Assembly: GCA_963823735.1 (NCBI GenBank)
Contig: CAWGMO010000001.1
Location: 372,001 to 436,000, forward strand
DNA length: 64,000 bases
Direction of reading: 5' to 3'
DNA from: Actinoallomurus sp963823735
GTDB taxonomy: Bacteria; Actinomycetota; Actinomycetes; Streptosporangiales; Streptosporangiaceae
In this document: one piece after another, positions 1-7,982 of the stretch
Position numbering within the stretch: position 1 is the first letter of the stretch
How the letters are laid out: the number at the start of each line of letters is the position of its first letter
Position numbers and translations under genes: made by a program
The notes under the pieces: model-generated
What the model was told of the DNA's origin: nothing
Database searches by the model: none
Seen by the model: only the letters and a program-made list of their open reading frames with translations

Positions 1-1127
1 CCGTTCCGGGTCAGGGTGCTGATCCACAGGCATCCCTGGCAGCGAACGTCCTCGGCCTCGTTGTTCCAGTACAGAGCCGTCGTCACCCCCGTGCGCGCGA
101 ACTCCATCAGCGCCGCCGCGTTGATCGCGATTCGGCGGTTCTCCGCCCAGGGCAGGCTTTCCGGCTCGACGTAGTACTCGTCCCACCAGATCGGCAGATC
201 GGTCCTGGAGCGCAGCCAGCGGTCGATCGCCCCGAGCTTGTCGAGCGCGGTCACCTCGTCGGGGTAGACGTCCCTGTCGTCGCTGGCGGTCGGGCCGTCC
301 ACGGCGATGAAGTCGGCGCCGTGCTTGTGGCTCAGCCAGTAGTCCACAGAGTCGAGGACCCGCTGGTCGACGCTCCCCCAGGGCCCGCGCACCGACGACT
401 GGTGGCCGCGGACGAAGCTGTACATCGGGATGTACGGGCCGCCGACCTTGGCGTTCGGGTTCGCCGCCTTCACCGCGTCGTACACCTGGTTGTACAGGTT
501 CGTGTAGTTCTCGTACTCCCACTGGTCGGCGTCGGTGTCGAAGAAGCCCTTGAGCTCGTTCCAGACCGCGAAGTAGTGGACGTCGGGATAGCGGCGTACG
601 ACGGCGGCGGCGAGCTTGGCGTAGTCGGCGTAGTGGTCGGGCGTCGGCGCGACCTCCAGGGTGTCCCAGTCCGTCCGGCCGGCGCGGCCGCCCTTCATCC
701 AGTCCGGCGCGCAGCACAGGGTGATGACCGGCACTCCGTGGGTCTTGCGGATGTAGGCGATCCGCTCGTCGAGCGACCTGAAGTCGTACGTGCCCGGTGA
801 CGGCTCGGGGTTGCCGGCGCCCCAGCCCATGATGTGCTGGTTCTGCAGGACCGGCTGGGCGGCGATGGCCCTGGCGGCGACGTCGCTGGCGGGTCCCTTG
901 TCGGCGCTGAGGTCGGTGTGGGTGAACCCCCAGACCGGCCAGGGCGTGTCACCGGCGGCGCCGACGACGCCGATCGGCCGCCCGGTGTCGGCGGCGTTCG
1001 AGCTCGGGTCGCGCTCGATCGCGAACCCTAAGACGGCGATCACCGCGACCACCACCGTTAATCCGGCGATGAAGATCAGCCAACGTGTCCTTCGCGGCGC
1101 CGCGTGCCGCCCCCGCTCGTCGCCCAC
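1..1127 (-). CDS. Membrane-anchored glycoside hydrolase (GH39/GH5-like TIM barrel), 3' end cut by window
   Basis: About 375 codons are visible and the frame runs off the window start, so the C-terminus is missing. The start is taken as the GTG at 1127 because a stop lies a few codons upstream in the same frame. After a short Arg-rich N-terminus, residues about 17-36 (WLIFIAGLTVVVAVIAVLGF) form one membrane segment or uncleaved signal anchor, and the catalytic part would lie outside the cell. Clan GH-A features are readable: YFAVWNEL with the Asn-Glu acid/base pair, and later PIWWDEYYVEP with a candidate nucleophile Glu. The phrase HIMGWGAGNPEP near the barrel start also fits xylosidase/endoglycosidase-like enzymes. 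Substrate cannot be read from sequence. It lies downstream of a P450 on the same strand and might be its distal operon partner. Confidence 0.75.
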   Translation of the reverse strand, partial: MGDERGRHAAPRRTRWLIFIAGLTVVVAVIAVLGFAIERDPSSNAADTGRPIGVVGAAGDTPWPVWGFTHTDLSADKGPASDVAARAIAAQPVLQNQHIMGWGAGNPEPSPGTYDFRSLDERIAYIRKTHGVPVITLCCAPDWMKGGRAGRTDWDTLEVAPTPDHYADYAKLAAAVVRRYPDVHYFAVWNELKGFFDTDADQWEYENYTNLYNQVYDAVKAANPNAKVGGPYIPMYSFVRGHQSSVRGPWGSVDQRVLDSVDYWLSHKHGADFIAVDGPTASDDRDVYPDEVTALDKLGAIDRWLRSRTDLPIWWDEYYVEPESLPWAENRRIAINAAALMEFARTGVTTALYWNNEAEDVRCQGCLWISTLTRN

Positions 1128-1178
1128 CAGGGCACGGTAACCTCAGAATGTAGAAAATGGAAAGACCTGACAATTACC

Positions 1179-2420
1179 TCAAGTTGTGTACGGCAAGTAC
1201 CTGATCCCGTTGTCGAAGTTGGACAACAGGAGGTCAGGATCGCCGGTCGCCCGAATATCTGGAACGCGGGTGAACAGCTCGCGGAACATCGCGGTGAGTT
1301 CGCGCCGCGCCAAGTGCGCCCCTAGGCACAAATGCGGACCAGGCCCGCCAAAGCCGACATGAGGGTTCGGCTTTCGCGTGATGTCGAAGCGGTCCGGGTC
1401 GGGGAAAACGTCCTCGTCGCGATTCGCGGAGAGGTAGAACAACACCACCTTCTCCCCTTCTCGGTACATATGGCCGTTCATCTCATGGTCACAGGTCAGC
1501 GTTCGCTGGAACTGGATGATCGGCGTGACGTAACGGACGATCTCCTCGATGGCGCCGCCGATCCGCGCGTCGAAGTCGGCCGTCAGCAGCGCCCGCTGGT
1601 CCGGGTGGTCGGTGAAGAGCTTCAGCCCGTGGGCGATCGTGTTGCGCGTCGTCTCGTTGCCGGCCACGAGCAGCAGGTCGAAGAAGGCGCCCAGCTCGCG
1701 TACCGACAGCCGCTCGCCCTCGACGTCGGCGTTGACGAGCGCCGAGATCAGGTCGTCTCCCGGCTCCCGCCGGCGCTCGCGGCCCAGCCGGGCGACCAGG
1801 CGGTGCAGGTCGACGATGGCCTTGAGGTTGCCGCCGAGGAGCCGGAGCGTACGGAGGCGTGCGACGTCACCGCGGACACCGGAGTACTCCGTCATGGCGT
1901 CCACGCACGCCGCGACCTTCGCGTGGTGGTGCTCGGGGACGCCCATCATCCCGCAGATGACCTTGATGGGCAGGCGCGCGGCCACGTCGGCCACGAAGTC
2001 GCCGGACCCGCGCCGGACCACGTCGTCGACGATCTCGGCGGCGGTCTTGGCGATGTGCTCGTCGATCTGGGCGAGCCGGCGCGGGGTGAACGCGCGCGAC
2101 ACGATCCGGCGCAGCCGCGCGTGGCGCGGGTCGTCCATGTTGACCATCGGACGCCCGAGGAGCATCACGATCCACGGGGGCGGCTCGGGCGAGGTCGCGG
2201 CGGGCTCGCTGCTGAAGATCTTCGCGTTGCGGCTGGCGTACACGACGTCGGCGTGGCGTACGAGCGCGTGGAACCCGCGCCCCGCGCGGATCAGGGGGAT
2301 CCGCTGTTCCTTGAAGAAGACCGGGCGTTCGAGGGCACGTAAGCGGGCGAAGGCGGCGAGCCGCTCACCGGGCGTACGCGCCCAGAAGTCGAGGCTCGCG
2401 AGATCGTCGTCGTGCTTCAT
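1179..2420 (-). CDS. Cytochrome P450
   Basis: A full-length class I bacterial P450 of 413 residues, a cytosolic haem monooxygenase needing an external ferredoxin and reductase. The I-helix motif AGNETTRN with its Thr, the K-helix ExxR in EEIVRY, and the haem-binding loop FGGPGPHLCLGAHLARRE with the axial Cys are all intact. The ATG at 2420 is preceded by a GAGGTG ribosome site. It starts 26 bases after the STAS gene on the same strand, so the two may be co-transcribed. No ferredoxin is adjacent; the nearest is at 12.7 kb next to another P450. Substrate is unknown; the sequence resembles the CYP families of actinomycetes that include steroid and terpene hydroxylases, but that is only a loose impression. 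Confidence 0.95.
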   Translation of the reverse strand: MKHDDDLASLDFWARTPGERLAAFARLRALERPVFFKEQRIPLIRAGRGFHALVRHADVVYASRNAKIFSSEPAATSPEPPPWIVMLLGRPMVNMDDPRHARLRRIVSRAFTPRRLAQIDEHIAKTAAEIVDDVVRRGSGDFVADVAARLPIKVICGMMGVPEHHHAKVAACVDAMTEYSGVRGDVARLRTLRLLGGNLKAIVDLHRLVARLGRERRREPGDDLISALVNADVEGERLSVRELGAFFDLLLVAGNETTRNTIAHGLKLFTDHPDQRALLTADFDARIGGAIEEIVRYVTPIIQFQRTLTCDHEMNGHMYREGEKVVLFYLSANRDEDVFPDPDRFDITRKPNPHVGFGGPGPHLCLGAHLARRELTAMFRELFTRVPDIRATGDPDLLLSNFDNGIRYLPYTT

Positions 2421-2446
2421 CGCACCTCACAGGGGGTCTGCGGCCC

Positions 2447-2821
2447 TCAGATCCAGGCCGCGATCTCTTCGTCGGTGAGCGGGACGACGCACCACACGGC
2501 CTCCTGGAGGGAGGAGCAGAGCGGCACGACCTCACCGACTCTGGCCAGCCGGAAGACCTGCTCGGCGCCGGGCCGCAGCCTGGCGATCGCGAGCCCGTTG
2601 CCCTCGGCGCGACACCGGCGGTCGGCGGCGAGGACGACCTTCAGCGCGGCACAGTCGAAGAAGGTCACGCCGGACATGTCGACGATCAGCGGACGGGTAC
2701 CGATGGCTCCGAGAAGGCGTTCGCGGAAGGCGGGGCCGGTGTAGGCGTCGATCTCGCCTCGCGGCATCGCGAGCGTGTAGCGGTCGGATTCGAGCACGGC
2801 CATGTCAAGGGTGATGTCCAT
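2447..2821 (-). CDS. STAS-domain protein (anti-sigma factor antagonist-like)
   Basis: A 124-residue single STAS domain starting at MDITLDMAVLES. A longer reading to 2905 exists but would overlap the divergent methyltransferase promoter, so the inner ATG is preferred. The fold signature is clear: beta strand IVDMSGVTFFDCAALKVVLAA, then alternating helices and strands. In SpoIIAA/RsbV-type antagonists the loop reads D-S-S/T-G and carries the phosphorylated serine. Here it is D-C-A-A, with no hydroxyl residue, so kinase-controlled partner switching through this site looks impossible. It may be a constitutive antagonist or an interaction domain with another trigger. It precedes the P450 on the same strand with a 26-base gap. 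Confidence 0.85.
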   Translation of the reverse strand: MDITLDMAVLESDRYTLAMPRGEIDAYTGPAFRERLLGAIGTRPLIVDMSGVTFFDCAALKVVLAADRRCRAEGNGLAIARLRPGAEQVFRLARVGEVVPLCSSLQEAVWCVVPLTDEEIAAWI

Positions 2822-2988
2822 GGACAACCTCACTACGGGTCTCCACGAGCGAATGGGATTCACCACAGCCGGCGGCGCTGCCAGTGACTCCCCAGCATTG
2901 CTCAATCACGCGGCGTTGCCAACCCCCGGCCGGAAACGCCCGACGCCGTGTCGCTATTGCCCGTTTCGTCGCCGGACGCCCCGCTCGA

Positions 2989-3825
2989 ATGGGAGCATCG
3001 GGTCTCGTGCCGTACACGACGGATGATCCCGACGAGGTGTCGCGGCCTCGGGCCAGGGTCGACCCCAGCGTTCCCCACGCGCCGCGCATCTGGAACCACT
3101 GGCTGGGCGGGAAGGACAACTTCGCCGCGGACCGCGAGGTCGGCGACCGGATGGCCGAGATGTACCCCGACATCGTCCGGCTGGCCCGCGCGGACCGCGC
3201 CTTCCTGCGGCGCACGGTCACCTACCTGGTGACCGAGCGTGGCATCCGGCAGTTCCTGGACATCGGCACCGGGCTGCCGACCGCCGACAACACCCACCAG
3301 GTCGCGCAGTCGCTCGCGCCGGAGTCGCGGATCGTCTACGTCGACAACGACCCGCTGGTCCTGTCGCACGCCCGCGCCCTGCTCACCGGCACCCCCGAGG
3401 GCGCCACCGACTACATCGACGCCGACATCCACGACCCGGAGGCGATCCTCCGGGAGGCGGAGCGCACGCTGGACTTCGACCGGCCGGTGGCGTTGATGCT
3501 GCTGGGCGTCCTGATCTACGTTCCGGACACCGAGGAGGCGTACGGCGTCGTCACCCGGCTGATGGACGCCCTGCCGCCGGGCAGCCACCTGGTGATCGCG
3601 CACAGCACGAGTGAGATCTACGGCGCGGCCACCGAAGACGTCGTAAGGATGCGGAACGAACGCGTGCAGCCGGTGATGACCCTGCGCAGCGGCGCGGAGA
3701 TCGCCCGGTTCTTCGACGGCCTGGAACTGGCCGAGCCGGGCCTGCTGCCGGTGACGCGGTGGCGTCCGGACCTCGCCGGGCAGGAGGACGTCGACGAGTT
3801 CGGCGGCGTCGCCGAGAAGCCCTAA
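2989..3825 (+). CDS. SAM-dependent methyltransferase, Methyltransf_19 (DUF574) family
   Basis: A 278-residue protein of the actinobacterial S-adenosylmethionine methyltransferase family that often occurs in dozens of copies per genome. It shows the family N-terminal signature HAPRIWNHWLGGKDNFAADR, then the SAM-binding region FLDIGTGLPTADNTHQVAQ, the acidic end of strand 2 in YVDNDPLV, and the D-x-x-x-P-x-x-L strand-4 region around RPVALMLLGVLIYVP. The start is placed at the ATG at 2989; a reading back to 2884 would overlap the divergent STAS gene, and a GTG at 3007 is another option. The substrate of this family is not established. Its last four bases overlap the convergent molybdenum enzyme gene. 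Confidence 0.93.
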   Translation: MGASGLVPYTTDDPDEVSRPRARVDPSVPHAPRIWNHWLGGKDNFAADREVGDRMAEMYPDIVRLARADRAFLRRTVTYLVTERGIRQFLDIGTGLPTADNTHQVAQSLAPESRIVYVDNDPLVLSHARALLTGTPEGATDYIDADIHDPEAILREAERTLDFDRPVALMLLGVLIYVPDTEEAYGVVTRLMDALPPGSHLVIAHSTSEIYGAATEDVVRMRNERVQPVMTLRSGAEIARFFDGLELAEPGLLPVTRWRPDLAGQEDVDEFGGVAEKP

Positions 3826-4862
3826 CTCACGACCACGCTGATCCGGGGGCAGGAGTTGTTGGCGTAGCCGCGGGGGTTCCACTCCGGGTGTTCGGGCTGG
3901 CAGCCGCCCTCGGTGTCCCAGGCTCGGGCGACGATCTCGTACGCGCCGGGCCGCAGCTCGGCCGTACGCGACCACTGCCGCCACGCCCACGCGCCGGCGC
4001 CGGGGTCCAGTTCGGCGGGGCACCAGGTGCGCCCGCCGTCGGCGGACACCTCGACGCGGTCGACGCCGGGGCCGCCGAACGCGTACCCGCTGACCGTCAC
4101 GGGCCCGGCGGGCAGGACGGCTCCGTCGTCGGGCCGGAGGATGTCGGCGGTGACGGGGACCTCGCCCAGCGCGCCCTCGCGCGGCAGCCGGTAGTCGACG
4201 GCCTGGAAGTAGTTGCCGGACGGGCACTCCTGCGCGGTGATCCGCTCGACCCACTTCACGCTCCGCGCCCCGATGTAGCCGGGCACGATCACGCGTACCG
4301 GGCCGCCGTGGAGCCGCGGGAGGAGCCGGCCGTTCATCGCCCAGACCAGCAGGACCTCCCCCGCGAGCGCCTTGGCGACCGGGATCGACGCGCCGAACGG
4401 CTGCGGCGGGCGGGCCTCGGCCGCGACGTCGCAGGCGGCGAAGGCGATGTGCGCGGCGCCGGGCCGCAGGCCGGCCCGGCGCAGGACGTCCGCGAGGCTC
4501 ACCCCGGTCCACCGCGCGGTCGAGATCGCCCCGGCCTGCCAGGCGGCGCGGCCGGGGATGTCGCGTACCGCCATCAGCTCCGCGCGGCGGTTCCCGGCGC
4601 ACTGGAGCGTCGCGACGACCTCGCGGTGCTCGAACTCGGTGCGCAGCCGCTCCAGGGTGAGCGTCTCGGGGCGGTCGAGCATCCCGTCGAGCCGCAGCCG
4701 CCAGGTGTCGGGGTGGATCCGGGGTATGGACGCGTGGTTGCGCGCGTAGAAGGTCTCGATCGGCGTCAGCGGTCCGCCGGCGAGGGCGGGCCGCGGCGGC
4801 TCGGCGTTGTAGGGCTCCTCCTCATGGACGATCATGTCGTCGCGCTTGTCCCAGGTCGCCAT
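3822..4862 (-). CDS. Molybdopterin-dependent oxidoreductase of the sulfite oxidase family
   Basis: A 346-residue soluble enzyme with the sulfite-oxidase Moco fold in the N-terminal two thirds and a Mo-co dimerisation (Ig-like) domain at the C-terminus. The molybdenum-ligating Cys sits in TLQCAGNRRAE, the diagnostic sulfite oxidase motif. RLHGGPVRVIVPGYIGARSVKW is the conserved substrate/cofactor pocket region, and the C-terminal part has VTVSGYAFGGPGVDRVEVSADGG. There is no signal peptide or Tat motif and no haem domain, so it is a cytosolic, haem-free member that would need another electron acceptor. Substrate (sulfite or another oxo-transfer substrate) cannot be decided. It converges on the methyltransferase gene with a 4-base overlap. 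Confidence 0.92.
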   Translation of the reverse strand: MATWDKRDDMIVHEEEPYNAEPPRPALAGGPLTPIETFYARNHASIPRIHPDTWRLRLDGMLDRPETLTLERLRTEFEHREVVATLQCAGNRRAELMAVRDIPGRAAWQAGAISTARWTGVSLADVLRRAGLRPGAAHIAFAACDVAAEARPPQPFGASIPVAKALAGEVLLVWAMNGRLLPRLHGGPVRVIVPGYIGARSVKWVERITAQECPSGNYFQAVDYRLPREGALGEVPVTADILRPDDGAVLPAGPVTVSGYAFGGPGVDRVEVSADGGRTWCPAELDPGAGAWAWRQWSRTAELRPGAYEIVARAWDTEGGCQPEHPEWNPRGYANNSCPRISVVVS

Positions 4863-4880
4863 GCCTGGAGTCTTCCCCGA

Positions 4881-6116
4881 TCAGAGCCCGTTGAGCGGCG
4901 GGTGTGACGCCTTCGCGCCCGCCGAGGGGCACAGGGCGGTGGTGACGATCGACCAGGCGGCCGAGTCGATCGGGCTCGGGTCGAGGGTGCCGTCCGCGTT
5001 GAGGTGCTGGTAGGTGGTCTCGTTCATCCCGTACGCGATCTGGTGGCGGCCGTCCTCGCTGCTCAGCGCCATGGTCTCCATGCCGAAGACGCCTCCGTCG
5101 TGGCCCCACACGCGCCCGCAGCCGGGCAGCTCCACGGTGAAGATCCCGAGGCCGTAGTCGCCGGTGTGGTGGCCGGCGGCGTCGGCCATCGGCACGGTGT
5201 GCTTCATCTCGGCCAGCTCGCGCGCGGGCAGCAGGTGGCCGCCGAGCAGCGCGCGGTAGAAGGCGTTCAGGTCCTCCATCGTGGAGATGGTCTCGCCGGC
5301 CGTGAAACCCCAGCTCATGTTGTAGACGCTGTACTCTCCGGGCGGGTCGGCCAGCCCGTACAGGGGGTAGTAGGCCTTGGAGTGCGGGCCGGAGATGTAG
5401 GGGTTCGTCCCTGGCAGCGTGGTGTGGCGCATGCCGGCGGGCCTGATCACGTGGGTGGTGATGTACGCCTCGGCGCGCTGTCCGGTGACCTTCTCCAGGA
5501 GGAGCCCGGCGAGGATGTAGTTCGTGTTCGAGTACGCCCACCTGGCGCCCGGCGCGTTCGTCGGCGGCCGCTTCATCGCGATCCGTACGAGGTCCTCGGG
5601 CCGGAACGTGTGGAACCGGTACCGCTCGATGTCGGCGGTCGACCCGTGCGCCAGTGAGGCGAACACCGCGTCGTCGTAGTCGTTGATGCCGCTCGTGTGG
5701 TTCAGCAGCATCCGCACGGTGATCTCGCGGCCCCGCTCGCCGGGCACCACGTCGGGCAGGTAGCGGCCGATGGGCGCGTCGAGATCGATCCGGCCCGTCG
5801 CCACCTGCTGGAGGACGGCCGTGGCGGTCAGGGACTTGGTGACGCTGCCGACGCGGTGCCGGAAGTCCGCGCCGACCGGCGTCTTCGCACGCGTGTCGGC
5901 GACGCCGGCGGCGCCCTTCCAGGTCTGCTCGCCGTCGCGTGCCGCGGCGTAGACGCCCGGCATCCCGGCCGCGTGGACGGCGTCCAGCGACCGCTGGAGC
6001 GGGTTCGGGGCGGCGGCGGCCTGGGACCCGGCGAGGCCCGGCAGTGTCACGGCTCCGATCAGCAGCGCGGCGGCGCCGGTCCTCCAGGTGCGATGTGTGC
6101 GTTTCGCGGTGTCCAT
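4881..6116 (-). CDS. Secreted serine hydrolase, beta-lactamase class C/DD-peptidase family
   Basis: A 411-residue exported enzyme. Residues 1-36 are a signal peptide (Arg-rich start, hydrophobic AALLIGAVTLPGLAG, cut near SQAAAA). The three active-site boxes are present: SVTK (nucleophile Ser and Lys), YSN in WAYSNTNYI, and a HDG box in GRVWGHDGGVFG that replaces KTG. This pattern fits D-alanyl-D-alanine carboxypeptidases and esterases of the R61 type; true beta-lactamase activity is not implied. It is transcribed away from an HTH regulator, and the 77-base gap between the two start codons contains a perfect 12-base palindrome, a plausible shared operator. Confidence 0.9.
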   Translation of the reverse strand: MDTAKRTHRTWRTGAAALLIGAVTLPGLAGSQAAAAPNPLQRSLDAVHAAGMPGVYAAARDGEQTWKGAAGVADTRAKTPVGADFRHRVGSVTKSLTATAVLQQVATGRIDLDAPIGRYLPDVVPGERGREITVRMLLNHTSGINDYDDAVFASLAHGSTADIERYRFHTFRPEDLVRIAMKRPPTNAPGARWAYSNTNYILAGLLLEKVTGQRAEAYITTHVIRPAGMRHTTLPGTNPYISGPHSKAYYPLYGLADPPGEYSVYNMSWGFTAGETISTMEDLNAFYRALLGGHLLPARELAEMKHTVPMADAAGHHTGDYGLGIFTVELPGCGRVWGHDGGVFGMETMALSSEDGRHQIAYGMNETTYQHLNADGTLDPSPIDSAAWSIVTTALCPSAGAKASHPPLNGL

Positions 6117-6132
6117 GGCCCGACTATTATGG

Positions 6133-6144
6133 AATTACGTAATT
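6133..6144. promoter_or_regulatory. 12-bp palindrome between divergent serine hydrolase and HTH regulator
   Basis: AATTACGTAATT is a perfect two-fold palindrome lying 16 bases upstream of the serine hydrolase ATG. A further CGTAATG half-like copy follows at about 6158. The segment is strikingly AT-rich for this genome. Position between divergently transcribed genes, one of which encodes a DNA-binding protein, makes an operator the simplest reading; no binding data exist here. Confidence 0.45.
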
Positions 6145-6193
6145 TCGTCAAGAGCATCGTAATGTGAGCGCGAGCGGACGGGATAATGACCAC

Positions 6194-6727
6194 ATGGCAG
6201 ATGACGACGCGGGCACGGCAGAGCCCGGCCTGGCCGAGCGCCTGGCCGCCCTGGAGGCGCGCGTCACGGAGATCGAGACGGGCCGCGCGGTGTCGCCGCC
6301 GCGCGGCGCGACGACACCGGACCCCGAGGTGTTCTGGGCCCTCGAAGGCCTGAAGAGCCGGGTCGACGACCCGGGCGCGGTCCTGTTCACCGGCACGGTG
6401 GCGCTGCCTGGCGGCGAACGCTACGAGTGGCAGGAGGCCTTCGCCACCGGCGCGCTCCTGTCCGACGACTGGACCCACGCGGCCGCGTCACTGAGCGCGC
6501 TGGCCCATCCCGTACGCCTGCTGCTGCTCCGCGAGATCCTTCAGGGCGCGCGGACGACCGCCGAGCTGGGCGCGCACGAGCAGCTCGGTACGACCGGCCA
6601 GCTCTACCACCACCTGCGCCAGCTCGTGTCGGCCGGCTGGCTGCGGTCGACCACGCGCGGGCAGTACGCCGTACCCCCCGAACGCGTGGTCCCGCTCCTG
6701 GTCGTGCTCGGCGTCAGCAACCGGTGA
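6194..6727 (+). CDS. ArsR-like winged-helix transcriptional regulator with N-terminal coiled coil
   Basis: A 177-residue DNA-binding protein. The N-terminal part LAERLAALEARVTEIE is a short amphipathic helix likely to form a coiled coil. The C-terminal half is the winged helix-turn-helix: SALAHPVRLLLLREIL, then the recognition part GTTGQLYHHLRQLVSAGWL. There is no obvious metal-binding Cys cluster, so it is probably not a metal sensor. The ATG at 6194 is preferred; a GTG at 6164 would add ten residues. It is divergent from the secreted serine hydrolase and separated from it by the palindrome at 6133-6144, which suggests local or self-regulation. Confidence 0.85.
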   Translation: MADDDAGTAEPGLAERLAALEARVTEIETGRAVSPPRGATTPDPEVFWALEGLKSRVDDPGAVLFTGTVALPGGERYEWQEAFATGALLSDDWTHAAASLSALAHPVRLLLLREILQGARTTAELGAHEQLGTTGQLYHHLRQLVSAGWLRSTTRGQYAVPPERVVPLLVVLGVSNR

Positions 6728-6729
6728 GA

Positions 6730-7149
6730 TCAGTTGTTGAGGGTCGAGCCGGGCCGGGTGATCATCAGGACGACCACGGCGGCCCACAGCAGGTTGAAGG
6801 CGCCGGTGGCCATCGCCAGCCTCGCGGCCTGACCGGTCGCTCCGGCCAGTACGCGGCGCTGGCCGGGGATCACCACGAGGGCGAGTACGACGGCGGCGAC
6901 CGCGGTCAGCGCGATGGAGATCACGACCCACGTGTCGCCCATCACGCCCAGCCCGCCCGCGGTGGCCAGGCCGAAGATCGGTACGGCCACGCCCGCGACG
7001 CCGTACACGCGGGTGATCCGGTGGAGGAGCTCGGTGGCCGTACGCGCGTCGGCGCGGGCGTACCGGGGGAACATGCTCGCCGCGACGGTGACCGGGCCGA
7101 TGAGGACGATCGACGCGATCACGTGCACGCTGAGGAGGATCTTGTTCAT
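6730..7149 (-). CDS. Small integral membrane protein, DUF2269-like
   Basis: A 139-residue protein with four predicted membrane helices: LLSVHVIASIVLIGPVTVAA, VYGVAGVAVPIFGLATAGGL, WVVISIALTAVAAVVLALVV and LAMATGAFNLLWAAVVVLMI. The N-terminal pattern NKILLSVHVIASIVLIGP with a conserved His in helix 1 matches the DUF2269 family of predicted membrane proteins; no biochemical role is established. It ends 3 bases from the convergent regulator and begins 13 bases after the DJ-1-type gene on the same strand, so it may be co-transcribed with that gene. Confidence 0.75.
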   Translation of the reverse strand: MNKILLSVHVIASIVLIGPVTVAASMFPRYARADARTATELLHRITRVYGVAGVAVPIFGLATAGGLGVMGDTWVVISIALTAVAAVVLALVVIPGQRRVLAGATGQAARLAMATGAFNLLWAAVVVLMITRPGSTLNN

Positions 7150-7162
7150 CGGCGTTCCCCCG

Positions 7163-7807
7163 TCACAGCGCGGCGGGCGCGAGGCCGGCGGCGTGCCAGA
7201 CGGTGCCCCGGCGTTCGTACTCCAGCATGATCTCGACCGCGTGGGCGATCTGCGGGCCGAGTTCGCGTTCCAGCAGGTAGAGGCCTAGATCCAGGCCTGA
7301 GGTCACGCCGCCCGCGGTGATCAGGTCGCCGTCGTCCACGACGCGGGCGGGCACCGGGACCGCGCCCGTCGCGGCGAGCGCGTCCATGCCGTGCCGGTTG
7401 GTGACGGCGGGGCGGCCCGCGAGCAGGCCGGCCATTCCGAGCAGGAGCGACCCTCCGCACACCGTGGCGACCGCGCACTCCGGATGCGCCATGGCGGCGC
7501 GGAGCCCGCCGGCCAGGCCGGTCGTCATGGCCTGGGCGAGACGGGCGCGTACGGAGCCGGGGCCGTCGCCGGTGAACGCTCCGGCGGCGCCGGGCACGAC
7601 CACGAGGCCGGCGCGGCCCGGGTCCAGGGCGGCCGTTGCGTGGACCGTCACGCCGAGGCCGCTCGTGACCGGGCGGGCGCCCTCGGCGGTGACCAGTTCG
7701 GCGGTCAGCCCTCCGTCCGTGGCGATCCCGCCGGCGGCCAGCACCTCGTACGGCGCCAGCGCGTCAAGTGGGTCGAAACCGTCGAACAACACGACCTGGG
7801 CGAGCAT
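7163..7807 (-). CDS. DJ-1/PfpI family protein
   Basis: A 214-residue cytosolic member of the DJ-1/PfpI glutamine-amidotransferase-like superfamily. The N-terminus MLAQVVLFDGFDPLDALAPY carries the conserved FDGFD strand, and the nucleophile elbow is seen in ATVCGGSLLLGMAGLL with the Cys. The ITAGGVTSGLDLGLYLLE segment is typical of isonitrile-hydratase-like members. The start is set at the ATG at 7807, which has a strong GGAAGGGG ribosome site; the frame stays open to 7912 without better signals. The divergent neighbour encodes a regulator carrying the same fold as its sensor domain. Family members include isonitrile hydratase and glyoxalase III-type enzymes; substrate here is unknown. Confidence 0.88.
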   Translation of the reverse strand: MLAQVVLFDGFDPLDALAPYEVLAAGGIATDGGLTAELVTAEGARPVTSGLGVTVHATAALDPGRAGLVVVPGAAGAFTGDGPGSVRARLAQAMTTGLAGGLRAAMAHPECAVATVCGGSLLLGMAGLLAGRPAVTNRHGMDALAATGAVPVPARVVDDGDLITAGGVTSGLDLGLYLLERELGPQIAHAVEIMLEYERRGTVWHAAGLAPAAL

Positions 7808-7982
7808 CGTGCCCCTTCCTGCCGTTGGTGGGATGCGGTCGCACCACACTGGCCCGGCGGGCATTCGTCCCGAGAGTGGCAAGAAAGCCAGCATGCGCTT
7901 GATTCTCGCCACCCGCTGTCCACAAGTGCATGGACCCTGTGGAAAACCGTGGCGTTTTCAGCGTGCCTGTTAAGTTCTCGCC

